Both the position numbers and the translations under genes were made by a program. A DNA stretch of 64,000 nucleotides from Alteromonas naphthalenivorans (GTDB lineage Bacteria > Pseudomonadota > Gammaproteobacteria > Enterobacterales > Alteromonadaceae), in the NCBI RefSeq assembly GCF_000213655.1, contig NC_015554.1, forward strand, positions 2,418,001-2,482,000. The letters run 5' to 3'. How positions within the stretch are numbered: the stretch's first letter is position 1; each line of letters begins with the position of its first letter. The notes under the pieces are model-generated. The model was not told the DNA's origin. It saw only the letters and a program-made list of their open reading frames with translations, and did not search any database. Shown piece by piece: positions 9,611-18,714 of this stretch.

Positions 9611-10259
9611 CAACATTCTCAATATAACGACTTGGCACTGGCAGGTTGCACCCACCTAGCACCAATTGAATTAATTGGCGTGTGGCCGTTTCAAAATCGG
9701 CCTTAATCATTTTACGACCACGAAGACGGGTAATTTGAGCAGAAAAGTCAGCATAGTGCTGGGTGCTAGCCCAAATGGTGTAAAGTAAATATTCACCATC
9801 AAGCTGAGGGAGTTTACCTACTTCAATCCACTGGTCGATAAGTGCTAATCGCCCTTCCATCCATTTGGCATGTTCTTCGTCAAAATAACCGGTTAAGTTC
9901 TGCGCACCGTTAATAATTTCCATCGCGAATATTTTAGAAGCTTGTGGATGGGTGCGAGATACTTCCATTTTTTCTGTGATGTACGCGGCTAACACTTCAG
10001 CTGGGTCGTCATCAACAGTGGCTCTGTCGAAATGGGAGTTCCACAACGACAATGTTTCTTCTAGCACTGCCACATACAACTCTTGCTTCGTTTTAAAATA
10101 ATAAAGCACATTGGTTTTAGGCAGGTTCGCTTCATCCGCAATTTTTTGAACCGCAGTGCCCTTAAATCCAAACTGGGCAAAACATTTTTCAGCGGCTTGC
10201 AGAATATTTCGTTTATTTGTGGCACCTACACTCGCGTCCGTGTCTCTTAATTTGGTCAT
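9600..10259 (-). CDS. RutR-like TetR family regulator of purine catabolism
   Basis: This 219-residue TetR-type repressor has an N-terminal helix-turn-helix (about 15-62, with LPKTNVLYYFKTK as recognition helix, close to VSKTNLLYYFPSK of E. coli RutR). Its C-terminal ligand domain shares the RutR stretches EVSRTHPQAS, IWASTQHYADF and IDQWIEVGKL. RutR senses uracil or thymine. Here the gene sits in a purine locus, so a purine-pathway ligand is plausible but unproven. It overlaps puuE and is divergent from xdhA. RutR-type boxes at 10487 and 6845 are its likely targets. Confidence 0.87.
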   Translation of the reverse strand: MTKLRDTDASVGATNKRNILQAAEKCFAQFGFKGTAVQKIADEANLPKTNVLYYFKTKQELYVAVLEETLSLWNSHFDRATVDDDPAEVLAAYITEKMEVSRTHPQASKIFAMEIINGAQNLTGYFDEEHAKWMEGRLALIDQWIEVGKLPQLDGEYLLYTIWASTQHYADFSAQITRLRGRKMIKADFETATRQLIQLVLGGCNLPVPSRYIENVDVE

Positions 10260-10486
10260 CGTTAATTCTTATCCTTCACTACACGTCTGGCATCCGTTTG
10301 TATTACGTTATCACGGTTTTAGCGTAAAATAGAAAACGTAATCACTATACCGTTACCCCTACTTAACTTTGTTTTCTCTATGTTCAACCTTGCACGATTC
10401 TTGCCTGTATGACACTAACAAGTATGCAGTTTTGCTTACCGAATTAGGGGCTATTCTCAGGGAAGCCTTTTTTTTAAAGCAATTTT

Positions 10487-10502
10487 TTGACCAAATGGTC
10501 TA
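10487..10502. promoter_or_regulatory. RutR-like operator before the xdh operon
   Basis: TTGACCAAATGGTCTA matches 12 of 14 defined positions of the RutR consensus TTGACCA-NN-TGGTCAA. It lies in the 308-bp divergent gap between the RutR-like gene and xdhA, 65 bp before the xdhA start. Its TTGACC could double as a -35 hexamer, so binding would block RNA polymerase. The rest of the gap (10260-10567) holds no gene. Confidence 0.7.
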
Positions 10503-10567
10503 CTTTTCTATCAAGAATACCGTTATATTAATGGATATATCAATGAAAATAGTGATGAGGTGCGGGT

Positions 10568-12055
10568 ATGATTCGCTTTCTTATTAATCAACAACTCGTT
10601 GAATTGGACGATACCCGGGCTGACCTGACGTTACTTCAATTCTTACGCGAGCACAGAAAACTTACCGGTACCAAAGAAGGTTGTGCAGCAGGCGATTGCG
10701 GTGTATGTACCGTAGTGATTGCCGAGCCTACCCCACCGTTCGATGGGTTACATTACCGCACGGTAAACAGTTGTATTACCTTAATGTCGGCTGTACATGG
10801 CAAACAACTTATTGCAGTAGAGCATTTAACTCAAAACAACACATTACACCCTGTACAACAAGCACTTATCGACTTTCATGGTTCGCAGTGTGGCTTTTGT
10901 ACGCCAGGGTTTATCATGTCTATGTTTGCGTTGTATCATCAAGATGGCACGCCAAATCGCGATGATGTATTGCATGCATTGTCCGGCAACTTATGCCGCT
11001 GCACTGGCTATCGCCCTATTATTGATGCGGCATTATCTGTGTGTGGAAACACGCCTGATGACACATTCGCACGTAATGAGTCTTCTACGCTAAGCGCGTT
11101 GAAGGAACTAGCCGCTACCCCCGTACTTGGCACCAATAATTTACTTGTTCCAGACTCTCGCTCGGCTTTAGCCAATGCTATCGCTCAGCACCCAGATGCG
11201 CTTTTAGTAGCAGGTAGCACTGACTTAAGCTTGATGTTTACTCAGCAATTGAAAGATGTGAACACGCTAATTAGTTTAAGTGGGGTCAAATCATTAAATG
11301 GATGCACTACAAACGAACATTCGATCACGTTTGGTGCAACCACACCGTTGAGTGATTTGACACAGCCTTTGCTAGGGCACTTTCCTCAATTAGCAGAATT
11401 AATCACCCGCTTTGCTTCGTTGCCAATTCGTAACCAAGCCACCTTGGGCGGTAATGTGGCAAACGCTTCACCTATTGGCGATATGCCGCCGGTGTTGCTA
11501 GCCTTAAGCGCTGTGCTGCATATTGATAATGGTACACAAACTCGCACTATACCTGTAAGTGAGTTTTTTACTGGCTATCGCCAAACGGCGCTAGAAAAAG
11601 GCGAATGGCTGTCTGCCATTGAAATACCTTACCTGACGGCCAGTGAGTTAGTGGCCGCGTACAAAATTTCAAAGCGCATGGAAGATGATATCTCTGCTGT
11701 GTGTGCCGTGTTCAACGTAACCCTTGATAACGGTAAGGTTGAAAGTGTTAGCACTGGCTTTGGCGGCGTTGCCGCAACGCCAGTTAGTTGCGAAGCATTA
11801 AATAGCGCATTAAAAGGCAAACAATGGGCAAGTAGCGAATGCTTGAGTATTGGTAAACAGATTTTAAGCGAAGCATTTTCCCCAATAGATGATGTGAGAG
11901 CGAGTGCAGAATACCGTAAAACCGTGCTGGCTAATTTATGGCATCGATTCTGGCTAGAGCATCAAAACACTAGCCAATCGGCCGGTGGTACAAGCAGTCA
12001 CGCAAGTAGTCATGTAAGAAACAAGATTGAAACTCGGGTGGTGCAACATGCGTAA
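10568..12055 (+). CDS. xdhA: Xanthine dehydrogenase small subunit (2Fe-2S and FAD domains)
   Basis: This is the electron-transfer subunit of the bacterial XdhAB enzyme, which oxidises hypoxanthine to xanthine and then to urate. The first 2Fe-2S cluster ligands are in GCAAGDCGVC (about 38-47). The second cluster uses CGFC (about 108) and NLCRCTGYR (about 140-148). The FAD-binding domain follows (about 180-350), with RNQATLGGNVANASPIGD, and then a CO-dehydrogenase-flavoprotein C-terminal domain. Length 495 fits XdhA. GAGG precedes the start. It is the first gene of the operon and overlaps xdhB by 8 bp. Confidence 0.95.
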   Translation: MIRFLINQQLVELDDTRADLTLLQFLREHRKLTGTKEGCAAGDCGVCTVVIAEPTPPFDGLHYRTVNSCITLMSAVHGKQLIAVEHLTQNNTLHPVQQALIDFHGSQCGFCTPGFIMSMFALYHQDGTPNRDDVLHALSGNLCRCTGYRPIIDAALSVCGNTPDDTFARNESSTLSALKELAATPVLGTNNLLVPDSRSALANAIAQHPDALLVAGSTDLSLMFTQQLKDVNTLISLSGVKSLNGCTTNEHSITFGATTPLSDLTQPLLGHFPQLAELITRFASLPIRNQATLGGNVANASPIGDMPPVLLALSAVLHIDNGTQTRTIPVSEFFTGYRQTALEKGEWLSAIEIPYLTASELVAAYKISKRMEDDISAVCAVFNVTLDNGKVESVSTGFGGVAATPVSCEALNSALKGKQWASSECLSIGKQILSEAFSPIDDVRASAEYRKTVLANLWHRFWLEHQNTSQSAGGTSSHASSHVRNKIETRVVQHA

Positions 12056-14384
12056 GCTTATCGATAGCGCGAAAGATTCAGCTTCAACACAGGTTGTTCA
12101 TACGTCGGTAAAGCATGAAAGTGCTGCCAGACAGGTTCAAGGAAGTGCGAAATATATTGACGATTTGGTAGAGCCGCAAGGCACGCTTTACGCGGCTGTA
12201 GGGACCAGCCAGTGCGCGGCGGGCATTATTGAATCAATAGATTTATCTGCCGTACGTGCGAGTGAAGGTGTGGTAGATGTTATTACCATCGACGATGTAC
12301 CTGGTCATAAAGATATCGGGCCGGTTTTTGAAGGCGACCCCCTTCTCGCTAATGGCGAAGTTAAATTCTACGGTCAGCCCTATTTTGCAGTGCTTGCTAC
12401 TTCGGTACATTTAGCCCGTAAAGCGGCACTAAAAGGCACCATTAAGGTTATTCCTACCGCCGCGGTATTTACCACCGAAGAAGCGCATAAACACGAACGC
12501 TTTGTGCGCCCTACTCACAGGTTCGGTCAAGGTGATGCTGATACTCAACTTGCCACTGCACCTCTAAGCTGTAAAGGCCATCTTTCTATTGGCGGCCAAG
12601 AGCATATGTATCTTGAAGGGCAAGTGTCGCTGGCTATTCCCGACGAAGATGGTCGCATGAAGGTATATACCTCAAGCCAACATCCTAGTGAAGTGCAAAA
12701 GCTAGTGGCTGAAGTACTCGATATTAAGCTGCATCATGTAATGGTAGATATGCGCCGCATGGGTGGCGGATTTGGTGGTAAAGAAACCCAAGCTGCTCAG
12801 TGGGCATGTTTGGCATCTTTGTTAGCTTCTCGCAATCAGTGTGCTGTTAAATGCCGACTGCCCCGAAGCACAGATATGCACGTGACAGGCAAGCGCCATC
12901 CTTTCGATAATAGCTTTGAGATTGGCTTTAACGAAAACGGTAAAATTGTTGCCACAAAAGTAGATATAAACGGTAATTGTGGGCATTCACCTGACTTGTC
13001 TGACGCTATTGTAGACAGAGCCATGTTTCATGCAGATAACGGTTACTTTTTAGGTGCAAGCAACATTGTAGGTTACCGCTTGCAAACTAACATGGTATCG
13101 CACACGGCGTACCGTGGTTTTGGCGGGCCGCAAGGTATGATCATGGCTGAAGCCATGATGGATGCTATGGCACGCAAGCTAGAAGTAGACCCACTTACCG
13201 TACGTAAACAAAATTTGTACGGGCCAGAAACTGGCACCACTACCCCTTATGGCATGGAAGTTGAGCACAACCTACTGCCTGAAATGATCGCAAAACTTGA
13301 AAAAGACGCCGATTATTGGGCACGCAGAGACGCGATTACCGACTTTAACCGCAACAGTCCTGTTATTAAGAAAGGCCTAGCTCTGACTCCGGTTAAGTTT
13401 GGTATTTCCTTTACTGCAAAACACTTAAACCAAGCGGGCGCACTGGTACACATTTATACCGACGGTAGCATTCAAGTGAACCATGGTGGCACAGAAATGG
13501 GCCAAGGCCTGCACACCAAAATAGCTCAAATTGCGGCGAATGAATTTGGTGTGTCTATGGACATGATAGAAGTGACTGCGACCCGCACCGATAAAGTACC
13601 CAACACATCTCCAACGGCGGCGTCGAGCGGTACAGACCTAAACGGTAAAGCGGTGCAAAATGCATGTATTACGTTGAAGGAACGCTTAGCACTGTGCTTT
13701 GCTACCGAGCTAGGCATGCCAGAGCAAGCTGAAAAGGTACAGTTTACTGCCGGTAACTTAGTATTAGGTGAACACCAAAAAGCGTTTAGCGATTTAGTTC
13801 AGGTGGCGTATTTTGACCGCGTGTCATTATCGGCCAATGGCTACTATAAAACCCCTAAAATACACTACAATCGCGAAACTGGCGATGGCCGCCCGTTTTT
13901 CTATTTCTCTTATGGTGTGTCGGTAAGTGAAGTATCTGTTGATACCTTAAGTGGTGAGTACTGCGTTGATAAAGTAGACGTACTTCATGATGTGGGTAAT
14001 AGCTTGAACCCTGCTATTGATATTGGCCAAATAGAAGGTGCCTTTATTCAAGGCATGGGCTGGCTTACTACCGAAGAACTGGTGTGGAATAATGATGGTC
14101 GCTTAACCAGTGAAAACATGGCCACCTACAAAATTCCTGCTATTGGCGATACCCCTAAACATTTTGATGTAAAACTGTTTGGCAGAGAAAATGCTGAGGA
14201 CAGTATTTACCATTCAAAAGCGGTAGGTGAACCGCCATTTATGCTAGCAATTTCAGTATGGTGTGCTTTGAAAGATGCCATTTCAAGTATTTCTGGTTAC
14301 ACCCAAGACCCGCAACTAGATACACCATCCACGCCAGAGCGTGTACTGAATGCTGTAATGCAGTTGCAACAGGCACAGCAATGA
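12048..14384 (+). CDS. xdhB: Xanthine dehydrogenase molybdopterin subunit
   Basis: The catalytic molybdenum-cofactor subunit (778 residues) pairs with XdhA. Recognisable Moco/substrate motifs are GGGFGGKETQAAQWA, AYRGFGGPQGM, GTEMGQGLHTKIAQIA, and GEPPFMLA near the C-terminus, whose Glu is the catalytic base in the family. The start is taken at ATG 12048, overlapping the end of xdhA. An in-frame codon at 12027 would add seven residues and lacks a better ribosome site. ATGA overlap with xdhC indicates coupling. Confidence 0.95.
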   Translation: MRKLIDSAKDSASTQVVHTSVKHESAARQVQGSAKYIDDLVEPQGTLYAAVGTSQCAAGIIESIDLSAVRASEGVVDVITIDDVPGHKDIGPVFEGDPLLANGEVKFYGQPYFAVLATSVHLARKAALKGTIKVIPTAAVFTTEEAHKHERFVRPTHRFGQGDADTQLATAPLSCKGHLSIGGQEHMYLEGQVSLAIPDEDGRMKVYTSSQHPSEVQKLVAEVLDIKLHHVMVDMRRMGGGFGGKETQAAQWACLASLLASRNQCAVKCRLPRSTDMHVTGKRHPFDNSFEIGFNENGKIVATKVDINGNCGHSPDLSDAIVDRAMFHADNGYFLGASNIVGYRLQTNMVSHTAYRGFGGPQGMIMAEAMMDAMARKLEVDPLTVRKQNLYGPETGTTTPYGMEVEHNLLPEMIAKLEKDADYWARRDAITDFNRNSPVIKKGLALTPVKFGISFTAKHLNQAGALVHIYTDGSIQVNHGGTEMGQGLHTKIAQIAANEFGVSMDMIEVTATRTDKVPNTSPTAASSGTDLNGKAVQNACITLKERLALCFATELGMPEQAEKVQFTAGNLVLGEHQKAFSDLVQVAYFDRVSLSANGYYKTPKIHYNRETGDGRPFFYFSYGVSVSEVSVDTLSGEYCVDKVDVLHDVGNSLNPAIDIGQIEGAFIQGMGWLTTEELVWNNDGRLTSENMATYKIPAIGDTPKHFDVKLFGRENAEDSIYHSKAVGEPPFMLAISVWCALKDAISSISGYTQDPQLDTPSTPERVLNAVMQLQQAQQ

Positions 14385-15235
14385 AAGCGAGTACCTGGTA
14401 TGAAGCGGTAGCGCAGTGTCAACAAGACGGTGCGCCCTACGTTATTGTGACGGTGATTAGTATTGCTGGCTCTACTCCCCGTGAAGCCGGTAGCAAAATG
14501 GTAGTTACCGATGCACAAAGCATAGATACCATTGGCGGCGGGCATTTAGAGTTCGATGCAATCAACACAGCCCGTGAGATGCTAAGTGGCGGTACTCGTG
14601 GTAAAAATAATACTAGCACCGAAATACGCTCATACCCTCTTAGCAGTAAGCTAGGCCAATGCTGTGGCGGCGCTGTTAAAGTATTGTTTGAAGTGTGCAA
14701 TCGCCATGCGCAGCACATCGCTATTTTTGGCGCAGGGCATGTAGCAAAAGCTTTAGTACCTATTTTGGCCCAGCTTCCACTTCGTATTTCCTGGATTGAT
14801 AGCCGTGAAGATTTGTTCAGCCACCCGCTACCAGCAAACGTAAAAATGGTGGTAGAAGAAGCGCCAGAGACTGAAGTGCGTGGGCTGGAAGAAAACACCT
14901 GGTTAGTAATATTAACTCACGATCATCAGCTCGATTACCGCATTACCGAGCAAGCATTAAAATACCCTGCGTTGCCCTTTGTTGGCCTTATTGGTTCACA
15001 AACCAAAGCCAAGCGTTTTATCACTAAATTGGAACATCGCGGTTTTGATGAAAATGACTTAGCTCGATTAGCAACCCCTATTGGCGATACTTCAATACCC
15101 GGCAAGCGTCCTATTGAAGTGGCGGTATCAATTGCTTCACAAATTATTCAGCGTTTACACGCCAGTGAAGACAATAATCAAGATACTGCTGTTACTAACG
15201 CCGATAGATTTAACACTAAGGAACATAATGTATGA
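14381..15235 (+). CDS. xdhC: Xanthine dehydrogenase accessory protein XdhC
   Basis: This is a chaperone that binds molybdenum cofactor, promotes its sulfuration and inserts it into XdhB. The 284-residue protein has the N-terminal GSTPREAGSKMVV motif, a Rossmann-type dinucleotide segment IAIFGAGHVAKAL and the C-terminal GLIGSQTKAKRF typical of XdhC/CoxI. The start at 14381 forms an ATGA overlap with the xdhB stop. Its own stop overlaps the uraD start in the same way. It is not catalytic in purine breakdown but is needed for active XdhAB. Confidence 0.93.
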   Translation: MKASTWYEAVAQCQQDGAPYVIVTVISIAGSTPREAGSKMVVTDAQSIDTIGGGHLEFDAINTAREMLSGGTRGKNNTSTEIRSYPLSSKLGQCCGGAVKVLFEVCNRHAQHIAIFGAGHVAKALVPILAQLPLRISWIDSREDLFSHPLPANVKMVVEEAPETEVRGLEENTWLVILTHDHQLDYRITEQALKYPALPFVGLIGSQTKAKRFITKLEHRGFDENDLARLATPIGDTSIPGKRPIEVAVSIASQIIQRLHASEDNNQDTAVTNADRFNTKEHNV

Positions 15236-15750
15236 CCTTAAACGAACTTAATACCCTATCGGCCAGCGCTGCTAGCGATTGGTTTCAACAAACCTGCGCA
15301 GCACAGTCGTGGATATATAGCATGGTTAACGGCCGCCCTTTTGACACCGCTAACGATGTAAAAGAATATGCGAAAACCGCTTGGTCAAAATGCGGCAAAG
15401 ACGATTTTTTAGAGGCTTTCACCGCCCATCCAATGATTGGCGATGTTGATTCGTTGCGTAAAAAGTTTGCCAACACGAAAACCATAGCCAGCGGAGAGCA
15501 ATCAGGCACAGCCAGTGCATCAGAAGCGACGCTGCTTACATTAAAAGAAGCGAATCAAGCGTATCTTGATAAGCATGGTTTTATTTTCATCATTTGTGCC
15601 ACTGGGCTTTCGGCCGACGCGATGCTTAACGCCTTGCAAACGCGATTACCGAACAGCACCGATGAAGAAATTCGCACCGCCGCCCAAGAACAAATTAAAA
15701 TTACCCTGTTGCGCATAGACAAAGCGTTAACTGCCAAGGACGAAAATTAA
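15232..15750 (+). CDS. uraD: OHCU decarboxylase
   Basis: This converts 2-oxo-4-hydroxy-4-carboxy-5-ureidoimidazoline to S-allantoin, the last step of the urate-to-allantoin route. The 172-residue all-helical protein carries FTAHPMIGD, whose His is the catalytic residue of the family, and a conserved EQSG near 88. The HGFIFIICATG segment matches the family FGFxFVxxxxG pattern. The start overlaps xdhC (ATGA) and the stop overlaps uraH by one base, so translation is coupled. Confidence 0.93.
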   Translation: MTLNELNTLSASAASDWFQQTCAAQSWIYSMVNGRPFDTANDVKEYAKTAWSKCGKDDFLEAFTAHPMIGDVDSLRKKFANTKTIASGEQSGTASASEATLLTLKEANQAYLDKHGFIFIICATGLSADAMLNALQTRLPNSTDEEIRTAAQEQIKITLLRIDKALTAKDEN

Positions 15751-16070
15751 TGAATACCTTATCAAGTCATGTATTAGATACTACATCGGGCAAACCCGTT
15801 GAAGGCATTGCGCTTACGCTTACCTTGCCTAATGGCGACGTACTTACTGGTAAAACCGATAACGATGGACGTTTCAATCAATGGGGTCAGAAGTTTGAAG
15901 CCGGTGTGTATACACTGCGTTTTCATAGCCATGACTACTTAATTGCTGCACATGGCAAGAGTTTTTACCCTCATATTGATATTGCGTTTGAACTTGAAAG
16001 CGACGGCGGCCATTACCATGTGCCTTTGCTTATCTCTCCTTTTGGTTTTAGCAGTTATAGAGGCAGCTAA
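15750..16070 (+). CDS. uraH: 5-hydroxyisourate hydrolase (transthyretin-like)
   Basis: This hydrolyses 5-hydroxyisourate, the product of urate oxidation, to OHCU. The 106-residue protein begins LSSHVLDTTSGKP with the family catalytic His and ends in the diagnostic tetrapeptide YRGS. The length is typical for cytosolic HIU hydrolases and no signal peptide is seen. The start codon shares one base with the uraD stop. It works between PuuD and UraD, so all three spontaneous or enzymatic steps to S-allantoin are encoded together. Confidence 0.95.
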   Translation: MNTLSSHVLDTTSGKPVEGIALTLTLPNGDVLTGKTDNDGRFNQWGQKFEAGVYTLRFHSHDYLIAAHGKSFYPHIDIAFELESDGGHYHVPLLISPFGFSSYRGS

Positions 16071-16075
16071 ATATA

Positions 16076-17392
16076 ATGCAGCTTTTTCGTGCGAATATTG
16101 CACACTTTCCAACGCCTAATACTGCGTCATCCACGTTTGCTGAAGATATTGCCATTATTCACGATGGCGGCTTGGTAATAGAGGGTAAAAAAATTATCGC
16201 CACTGGCTCGTTTTCTAGCATGCGTGAGCAGTACCCTAATGCTGTGTTACATGATCATAAAGACAGCTGGATTTTACCTGGGTTAATCGACAGCCACTTG
16301 CACTACCCGCAAACTGAAAGTATTGCTAGCTTCGGTGAGCAGCTATTGAGTTGGCTTGAAAACTATACTTTTCCTACCGAAAAGCAGTTTGCTAGCGTGG
16401 AACATGCCCAAAAGATTGCCAAGGTGTTTCTGCAACAGTTATTGAAAAACGGCACGACTACTGGCTTCGTTTTTTCATCGGTACACCAAGGATGTTGTAA
16501 CGCCTTATTCAGTGCTGCCAGTGAAATAGACATGGCTATTGTGGCGGGTAAAGTGTGTATGGACAGAAACTGCCCTGCAGACTTGCAAGATTGCCCAGAT
16601 ACCGCCCAAAAAGACAGTGCTGTATTGATAGAAAAATGGCACAACACAGGCCGAAATCGCTATGCAATAACCCCTAGGTTTGCGCCGACTAGTTCAGAAG
16701 CGCAATTGGCGGCTTTAGGTGAACTGGCAACCCAATACAAAGATGTCTTTGTGCAAACCCACTTGTCTGAAAATGTAGATGAAATTGCGTGGGTGAAATC
16801 TTTATTCCCGAAGGCATCTGGCTATTTAGATGTTTACGATAAGTACAATTTAGTGCGCCCACGCGCGGTGTTCGGCCATGGCATTCACCTTTCTAGCGAT
16901 GAATGGCAGCGCTTAGGTGAAGCAGACGCAACACTGGCGTTTTGCCCCACATCAAACCTGTTTTTAGGTAGCGGGCTGTTTGATTTACAGACCGCACGAG
17001 CCAATAATGTGCATGTAGCATTAGCTACCGATGTAGGCGCAGGTACGAGTTTTAGTATGCTAAAAACCTATGGCGATGCCTATAAGGTTAGCCAGTTGCG
17101 CCACGCGCCTATCGACCCTATCGAAGGGTTTTACTTGATGACCCAAGGTGCTGCGGTAGCACATAAACTCGATGACGAAATTGGAAACTTAAACCCTGAT
17201 ACAGTCGCCGACTTTATTATTGTAACGCCCCGTTACGATGAACTTATGGAATTACGAATTAAACCCAATGCAGAATTTGACGATGTCTTTTTTGCACTCA
17301 GTATTTTGGGTGATGACCGCGCTATTGCAGAAACCTGGATAAGCGGTCAATGTTGTTATAATAAGAAGGAAACACACTATGCCATGGCTTGA
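16076..17392 (+). CDS. guaD: Guanine deaminase
   Basis: This zinc amidohydrolase deaminates guanine to xanthine, feeding XdhAB. The 438 residues contain the metal-binding HLH in LPGLIDSHLHYPQ (near 81-83), the THLSE segment near 223, the FGHGIHL motif near 265 and ATDVGAG near 320. These fit the GuaD family. The gene follows uraH by 5 bp and overlaps puuD by 14 bp. Confidence 0.94.
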   Translation: MQLFRANIAHFPTPNTASSTFAEDIAIIHDGGLVIEGKKIIATGSFSSMREQYPNAVLHDHKDSWILPGLIDSHLHYPQTESIASFGEQLLSWLENYTFPTEKQFASVEHAQKIAKVFLQQLLKNGTTTGFVFSSVHQGCCNALFSAASEIDMAIVAGKVCMDRNCPADLQDCPDTAQKDSAVLIEKWHNTGRNRYAITPRFAPTSSEAQLAALGELATQYKDVFVQTHLSENVDEIAWVKSLFPKASGYLDVYDKYNLVRPRAVFGHGIHLSSDEWQRLGEADATLAFCPTSNLFLGSGLFDLQTARANNVHVALATDVGAGTSFSMLKTYGDAYKVSQLRHAPIDPIEGFYLMTQGAAVAHKLDDEIGNLNPDTVADFIIVTPRYDELMELRIKPNAEFDDVFFALSILGDDRAIAETWISGQCCYNKKETHYAMA

Positions 17393-18596
17393 TTGGATAA
17401 GCTTGTTTGTTCGCTGGTTTCACGTAATTGCCGGTGTGGCGTGGATTGGTGCGTCGTTCTATTTTGTCTGGTTAGACAATAATTTGCGCACCCCGCCTAA
17501 GTGGAAAGAAGATAAAGGCATAAAAGGCGACTTATGGGCGATACATGGCGGCGGCTTTTATGAAGTAGCCAAGTATGCTTATGGCCCAGAAAAAATGCCT
17601 GAAACCCTGCACTGGTTTAAATGGGAAGCCTATACCACCTGGCTATCGGGCTTTGCGCTACTTATTATTGTGTATTACTTTGGCGCTTCGGTATACTTGA
17701 TTGACCCTCAAGTTAATAATATGTCGCCTACTACAGCTATTTCCTTAGGTTTAGGGCTTATTTTTGGCGGCATAGCCATTTACGAATTTGCCTGCAGAAG
17801 CCCGCTAGCTAAATACCCCATCGTTTTTGCGTTATGTTTGGTTACGCTTATCTGTGTAGTCACTTATCTTTCAACACAATGGTTTAGTGGCCGCGGCGCC
17901 TACATTCATGTAGGGGCGTTAATTGGCACCATTATGGTGGGTAATGTGTTTTTCAACATTATGCCCAACCAACGTAAAATGGTTGCTGCGGTGCAAGCAA
18001 AAGAAAGTATCGACCCACAGTGGGGCGCAGGCGCTAAATTGCGTTCGATGCACAATAACTATTTCACCTTGCCGTTATTGTTCATCATGATTTCAAATCA
18101 TTACCCTATGACCTATCAGCATGAGCAAAATTGGTTAGTGCTTATTGCATTAATGGCGGCTGCTGCGTGGATTCGACATTTCTTTAACCTGCGTCATGTT
18201 GGCAAAACTAAACTATCGATATTAGTCACAGGTGCTGTTGCTATGCTTGCCATAGCGCTTTGGGTTTCGTGGCCGAAAACGCCAGCGAATGTTGAGGTAG
18301 CGGGTACTGAAAATGAAAGTGTAGCTGTGGTAACTAATGAACGAGTAACCGAGCTTGTGGATACCCATTGTGTAGGCTGTCATTCACGCTCCCCTACCGA
18401 TGAAATATTCAAAGTTGCACCGCTAGGTGTGGTGTTAGATAGCTGGGAAGATATCACGCGGTATGCGCCTCAGTTAGTAAGACGTACTACCGTGACCAAA
18501 GACATGCCGTTTTTAAATAAAACCGGCATGACAGAGGAAGAGCGGGCCGAAATAGCCGCGTGGTTTGCCACTACGCATGCCAAAAGAGAAAACTAA
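17379..18596 (+). CDS. puuD: Membrane urate oxidase with C-terminal cytochrome c domain
   Basis: This 405-residue inner-membrane urate-oxidising enzyme does not use oxygen directly but is expected to pass electrons to the respiratory chain. The N-terminal part (about 1-300) has seven or eight membrane segments starting with WFHVIAGVAWIGASFYF. The C-terminal cytochrome c domain has the haem motif CVGCH near residues 330-334 and a KDMPF Met near 371 as likely axial ligand. It produces HIU for UraH. It is last in the operon and is followed by a terminator lying inside the convergent gene. Confidence 0.93.
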   Translation: MPWLDWISLFVRWFHVIAGVAWIGASFYFVWLDNNLRTPPKWKEDKGIKGDLWAIHGGGFYEVAKYAYGPEKMPETLHWFKWEAYTTWLSGFALLIIVYYFGASVYLIDPQVNNMSPTTAISLGLGLIFGGIAIYEFACRSPLAKYPIVFALCLVTLICVVTYLSTQWFSGRGAYIHVGALIGTIMVGNVFFNIMPNQRKMVAAVQAKESIDPQWGAGAKLRSMHNNYFTLPLLFIMISNHYPMTYQHEQNWLVLIALMAAAAWIRHFFNLRHVGKTKLSILVTGAVAMLAIALWVSWPKTPANVEVAGTENESVAVVTNERVTELVDTHCVGCHSRSPTDEIFKVAPLGVVLDSWEDITRYAPQLVRRTTVTKDMPFLNKTGMTEEERAEIAAWFATTHAKREN

Positions 18597-18714
18597 AACC
18601 TGATGGGGTAATGTAGCATTGCCCTTCATGTTATCGCATACCTTCACTGCTTCTAAGTTAAGAGGTTTAGCGTAATTGGATTAGTTTAGAATGTGCCAAT
18701 GTTTCAACCTATCT

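Noticed and set aside
14437-14898. 153-codon minus-strand frame inside xdhC
   Set aside because: Antisense shadow of a conserved gene, with no ribosome site or family resemblance.
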